This document shows positions 6,416 to 7,803 of a stretch of DNA of 7,803 nucleotides, piece after piece. The DNA comes from JBMOLK01 sp049325575. GTDB taxonomy: Bacteria; Bacillota; Clostridia; Acetivibrionales; Acetivibrionaceae. The notes below the pieces were generated by a model. The model was not told where the DNA came from and made no database searches. It saw only the letters and a list, made by a program, of their open reading frames with translations. Position 1 is the first letter of the stretch. Each line of letters starts with the position of its first letter. Both the position numbers and the translations under genes were made by a program. Location: assembly GCA_049325575.1 (NCBI GenBank), contig JBMOLK010000214.1:1-7803 (forward strand). Direction: 5' to 3'.

Positions 6416-6767
6416 TTAGTAACCTTTGTATCATTCCTTTTATTTTTTCCTCACTAAAAATATTCACCTGAATGTTTGTTTGATTTAAATTATCCCCATG
6501 AATAGCCTTCCTAAGCTGTATTCCAGCATTAAGCAATGCAACTCTCTGGCTTGGATGTATAGAGCCTTCTAGCTCGCTGTAATATCTCACAAGGTCCAAG
6601 TCCATTAATGTACGGTCAAACAGCTTTAAAATTATTTTATCTGCCTGTGAATTAGAAAGCCCTCTTTTTAAAAGATATTTTTTATATTGATTAATCTGCT
6701 TTTTTCTGCAATTTGGCTTGGTCTGCTCATTAGCTTCAATTTCCATTTTAAATTTGCCCTGATGCAT
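6378..6767 (-). CDS. Probable terminase small subunit
   Basis: 129 residues from the ATG at 6767. In tailed viruses the small subunit recognises the packaging site on viral DNA and delivers it to TerL. Support is mainly position (directly upstream of terL and overlapping it by 38 bases), size and a helical, basic N-terminal half (KKQINQYKKYLLKRGL, 22-37) suited to DNA binding, followed by a helical stretch HPSQRVALLNAGIQLRKAI (52-70) of the type found in small terminases, and a C-terminal segment NIQVNIFSEEKIKGMIQRLL (98-117) that could contact TerL. No decisive motif is visible. Start is uncertain: an internal ATG at 6746 (Met8) has AGGG ten bases upstream, while the ATG at 6767 lies within an inverted repeat and has no good ribosome site. 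Gap to the preceding gene is 40 bases. Confidence 0.5.
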   Translation of the reverse strand: MHQGKFKMEIEANEQTKPNCRKKQINQYKKYLLKRGLSNSQADKIILKLFDRTLMDLDLVRYYSELEGSIHPSQRVALLNAGIQLRKAIHGDNLNQTNIQVNIFSEEKIKGMIQRLLNEDNCTAISEDT

Positions 6768-6800
6768 TCATCGCTAAAAGCGGCAAAGAGACTGCATCAG
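6759..6800. repeat. Nested inverted repeat at the small-terminase start
   Basis: CTGATGCA (6759-6766) and TGCATCAG (6793-6800) form a perfect 8-bp inverted repeat. Inside it lies a second hairpin, CGCT-AAA-AGCG (6772-6782). The outer arm covers the start region of the small terminase gene. It may hide the ATG at 6767 in the RNA, or act at DNA level as a protein-binding or packaging-recognition site. Confidence 0.55.
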
Positions 6801-6807
6801 CATAGCA

Positions 6808-7266
6808 TTAAATCTTATCAAAATCTTTCTTTATTTCTCTCATAAATAAATAACCGACATCTAAGTCATATTTTACTGCAATCTCACTCATTATAGCAGA
6901 AGACATGGCTATTTTCTGATTTTCTTCCCTTGCTCTTGAATAGCCTCTTTCCGCCTTCATTACTTTTATATCTGCTATTATTTTCTTTTTGTATTGCTCA
7001 ATTTCAGATTTTAGGATGCATTGCCATTCCTTTCTTAACTGCACAATATTTTCAATCTGTTCCTTGTAATCTTTAAGATTTGATTCATGGACTTTATTTT
7101 TTATTTCGTCCTGCATCTTCTCAACTTGCTTCATTCCTTGTGCAATATCCTGCTCCATTTTTGCAAGAGTCTGTATTGCTTCCTTAAACTTCATTGATTT
7201 TGTATGCGACTGCGTCAAATAATATTCTCCATCTTTTTCGCTTACATTAAACTTACTTTTTTGCAT
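6808..7266 (-). CDS. Coiled-coil protein of unknown function
   Basis: 152 residues, not recognised. It is highly charged (rich in Lys, Glu, Gln) and mostly helical: a long predicted coiled coil runs from about 24 to 108 (for example FKEAIQTLAKMEQDIAQGMKQVEKM), a basic RAREENQK patch follows (111-118), and a shorter helix IMSEIAVKYDLDVGYLFMREIKKDF closes it (125-149). No signal peptide, membrane segment or catalytic motif is seen. The ATG at 7266 has a good ribosome site (GAGAGGAG) and lies 14 bases inside the upstream winged-helix gene, so the two are probably translated as a pair. Its place before the terminase genes would suit a packaging accessory or DNA-binding partner, but that is only inference. 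Some small terminases are also helical, so this protein and the next could share or swap that role. Confidence 0.72.
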   Translation of the reverse strand: MQKSKFNVSEKDGEYYLTQSHTKSMKFKEAIQTLAKMEQDIAQGMKQVEKMQDEIKNKVHESNLKDYKEQIENIVQLRKEWQCILKSEIEQYKKKIIADIKVMKAERGYSRAREENQKIAMSSAIMSEIAVKYDLDVGYLFMREIKKDFDKI

Positions 7267-7609
7267 TTTTAAGCTCCTCTCTTAATTTTCTAATTTCTGT
7301 TATCAGCATCATCTGCCTAATAGCATCAGGCGATGTAAATGAAAATCTTTCCTCTCTCTGTAGACCATTAATCTCATGCAACACATTTTCAAAGATTTCA
7401 TCATTTAAATTTATTTTATAAAATTTTGTTTTGCCGGTTACGCCATTGCTTTGTACTTCTTGTATAACAACTTCGCCATATTTCTCCATTTTTGATAAAG
7501 CATTAATTGTTGTTTGAATATTTAAATTAGTTTGTTGCGCTATTTCTTTTGCAGAAAAAAATTTATCTTTGTCCTTTTTTAAAAAAATAACAATTGATTG
7601 CTGGCTCAT
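7253..7609 (-). CDS. Small winged helix-turn-helix protein
   Basis: 118 residues, first gene of the cluster. Residues about 4-68 read as a winged helix-turn-helix: SIVIFLKKDKDKFFSAKEIAQQ (helices 1-2), TNLNIQTTINALSKMEKYGEV (recognition helix region, 27-47), then two strands with a turn, VVIQEVQSNGVTGKTKFYKI (47-66), as the wing. This layout resembles archaeal and bacterial MarR/ArsR-type DNA-binding domains. The C-terminal helix AIRQMMLITEIRKLREELKNAKK (96-118) could form a coiled-coil dimer or bind the coiled-coil protein encoded next. It may be a regulator acting on the repeats or promoter just upstream, or a packaging-site binder; nothing in the sequence decides. The ATG at 7609 has AGGGGTG four bases upstream, close to the 16S tail complement. 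Its end overlaps the next gene by 14 bases. Confidence 0.72.
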   Translation of the reverse strand: MSQQSIVIFLKKDKDKFFSAKEIAQQTNLNIQTTINALSKMEKYGEVVIQEVQSNGVTGKTKFYKINLNDEIFENVLHEINGLQREERFSFTSPDAIRQMMLITEIRKLREELKNAKK

Positions 7610-7648
7610 GCAACACCCCTTTGTTTATAAAATATTATTATACCAACT

Positions 7649-7666
7649 TATATATATATTTTTCCT
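7649..7666 (-). promoter_or_regulatory. TATA-box promoter for the first gene of the cluster
   Basis: On the minus strand a purine-rich stretch (AGGAAAAA, 7666-7659) resembling an archaeal BRE runs directly into TATATATATA. Normal spacing predicts a start near 7628, giving a leader of about 19 bases that holds the ribosome site AGGGGTG (7620-7614). A TATAAT at 7642-7637 could be read as a bacterial -10 box, but no -35 box is seen at the right distance. Confidence 0.55.
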
Positions 7667-7673
7667 TTGTAAT

Positions 7674-7707
7674 ATAATAAACACAAAATAATAAACACAA
7701 AATAATA
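7674..7707. repeat. A-rich tandem repeat, 14-base unit
   Basis: The unit ATAATAAACACAAA occurs twice exactly (7674-7687 and 7688-7701), followed by six bases of a third copy. It lies upstream of the cluster promoter. Such AT-rich direct repeats are common at replication origins and regulatory regions; it may also be simple slippage. Confidence 0.85.
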
Positions 7708-7709
7708 GA

Positions 7710-7743
7710 TTCTTACTAAAAAACAGAATATTTTTGGTAAGAA
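7710..7743. repeat. Imperfect 13-bp inverted repeat
   Basis: TTCTTAC (7710-7716) pairs with GTAAGAA (7737-7743), and AAAAA (7718-7722) with TTTTT (7731-7735), with one T-G mismatch between and an 8-base centre. This symmetry suits a dimeric DNA-binding protein such as the winged-helix product encoded nearby, but it sits upstream of the predicted promoter, so repression by direct blocking is not obvious. Confidence 0.65.
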
Positions 7744-7749
7744 AAATAA

Positions 7750-7803
7750 GATTCGCGGTATAACGCTAATGATTCGCGGTATAACGCTAATGATTCGCGG
7801 TAT
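7750..7803. repeat. Tandem 21-base repeat running off the right edge
   Basis: Two exact 21-base units (7750-7770, 7771-7791) and 12 bases of a third; the array continues beyond the window. Each unit is an imperfect dyad: ATT-C-GCG, six-base centre GTATAA, CGC-T-AAT. It is richer in G+C than its surroundings. Contiguous identical units with internal symmetry resemble iterons (replication or partition protein sites) or a packaging-site array. The period is a multiple of three and the array has open frames, so a repeat in a gene beyond the edge cannot be excluded. Confidence 0.85.

Noticed and set aside
7637..7642. Bacterial -10 box (TATAAT) for the first gene
   Set aside because: No -35 box lies at the right distance, and the BRE-like plus TATA arrangement just upstream fits better; it remains a weak alternative.
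7750..7803. CRISPR array at the right edge
   Set aside because: The 21-base units follow each other directly with no spacers.

Overview
The window carries the head and DNA-packaging module of a tailed virus or provirus (class Caudoviricetes, HK97-type head). All genes read leftward on the minus strand of an AT-rich sequence, roughly one third G+C by eye. In transcription order, right to left, they are: a small winged-helix protein, a coiled-coil protein of unknown role, a probable small terminase subunit, the large terminase subunit (TerL), a portal protein fused to a MuF-type minor head domain, a prohead protease fused to a scaffold-like coiled coil, the major capsid protein, a small beta-rich protein that is probably a decoration or head-completion protein, and the first 26 codons of a further gene cut by the left edge. 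Every complete gene ends in TAA. No gene-free stretch reaches 300 bases.

Several signals suggest an archaeal host, plausibly a small-genome AT-rich lineage such as the DPANN group. The evidence is TATA-box-like promoters, not recognisable -35/-10 pairs. One TTTAAATA box is centred about 26 bases before the protease ATG, which has no Shine-Dalgarno site, as expected for a leaderless archaeal mRNA. A second TATA box with a purine-rich BRE-like stretch precedes the first gene. Other genes have good Shine-Dalgarno sites (the capsid gene and the one after it), so translation starts are mixed. This host assignment is inference; no host gene, integrase or tRNA is visible.

Right end (7610-7803): a promoter region, then an A-rich 14-base tandem repeat, a 13-bp imperfect inverted repeat, and a 21-base tandem repeat running off the edge. 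This looks like a control, origin or packaging-start region. Middle (4728-4888): the only large gap in the cluster, between terL and portal. It holds a 25-base promoter-like element, repeated exactly before the protease gene, followed by about 105 bases of raised G+C that fold on the minus strand into nested stems. The predicted transcript start falls at the 5' edge of the outer stem. This candidate structured RNA is the most unusual thing here. Left end: the capsid genes close with a hairpin plus T-run terminator, so strong capsid expression is probably insulated from what follows.

Working together: the small and large terminase subunits bind and cut viral DNA and drive it through the portal; the protease and its coiled-coil tail help build and mature the shell of capsid protein; the small beta-rich protein probably binds or completes the shell.
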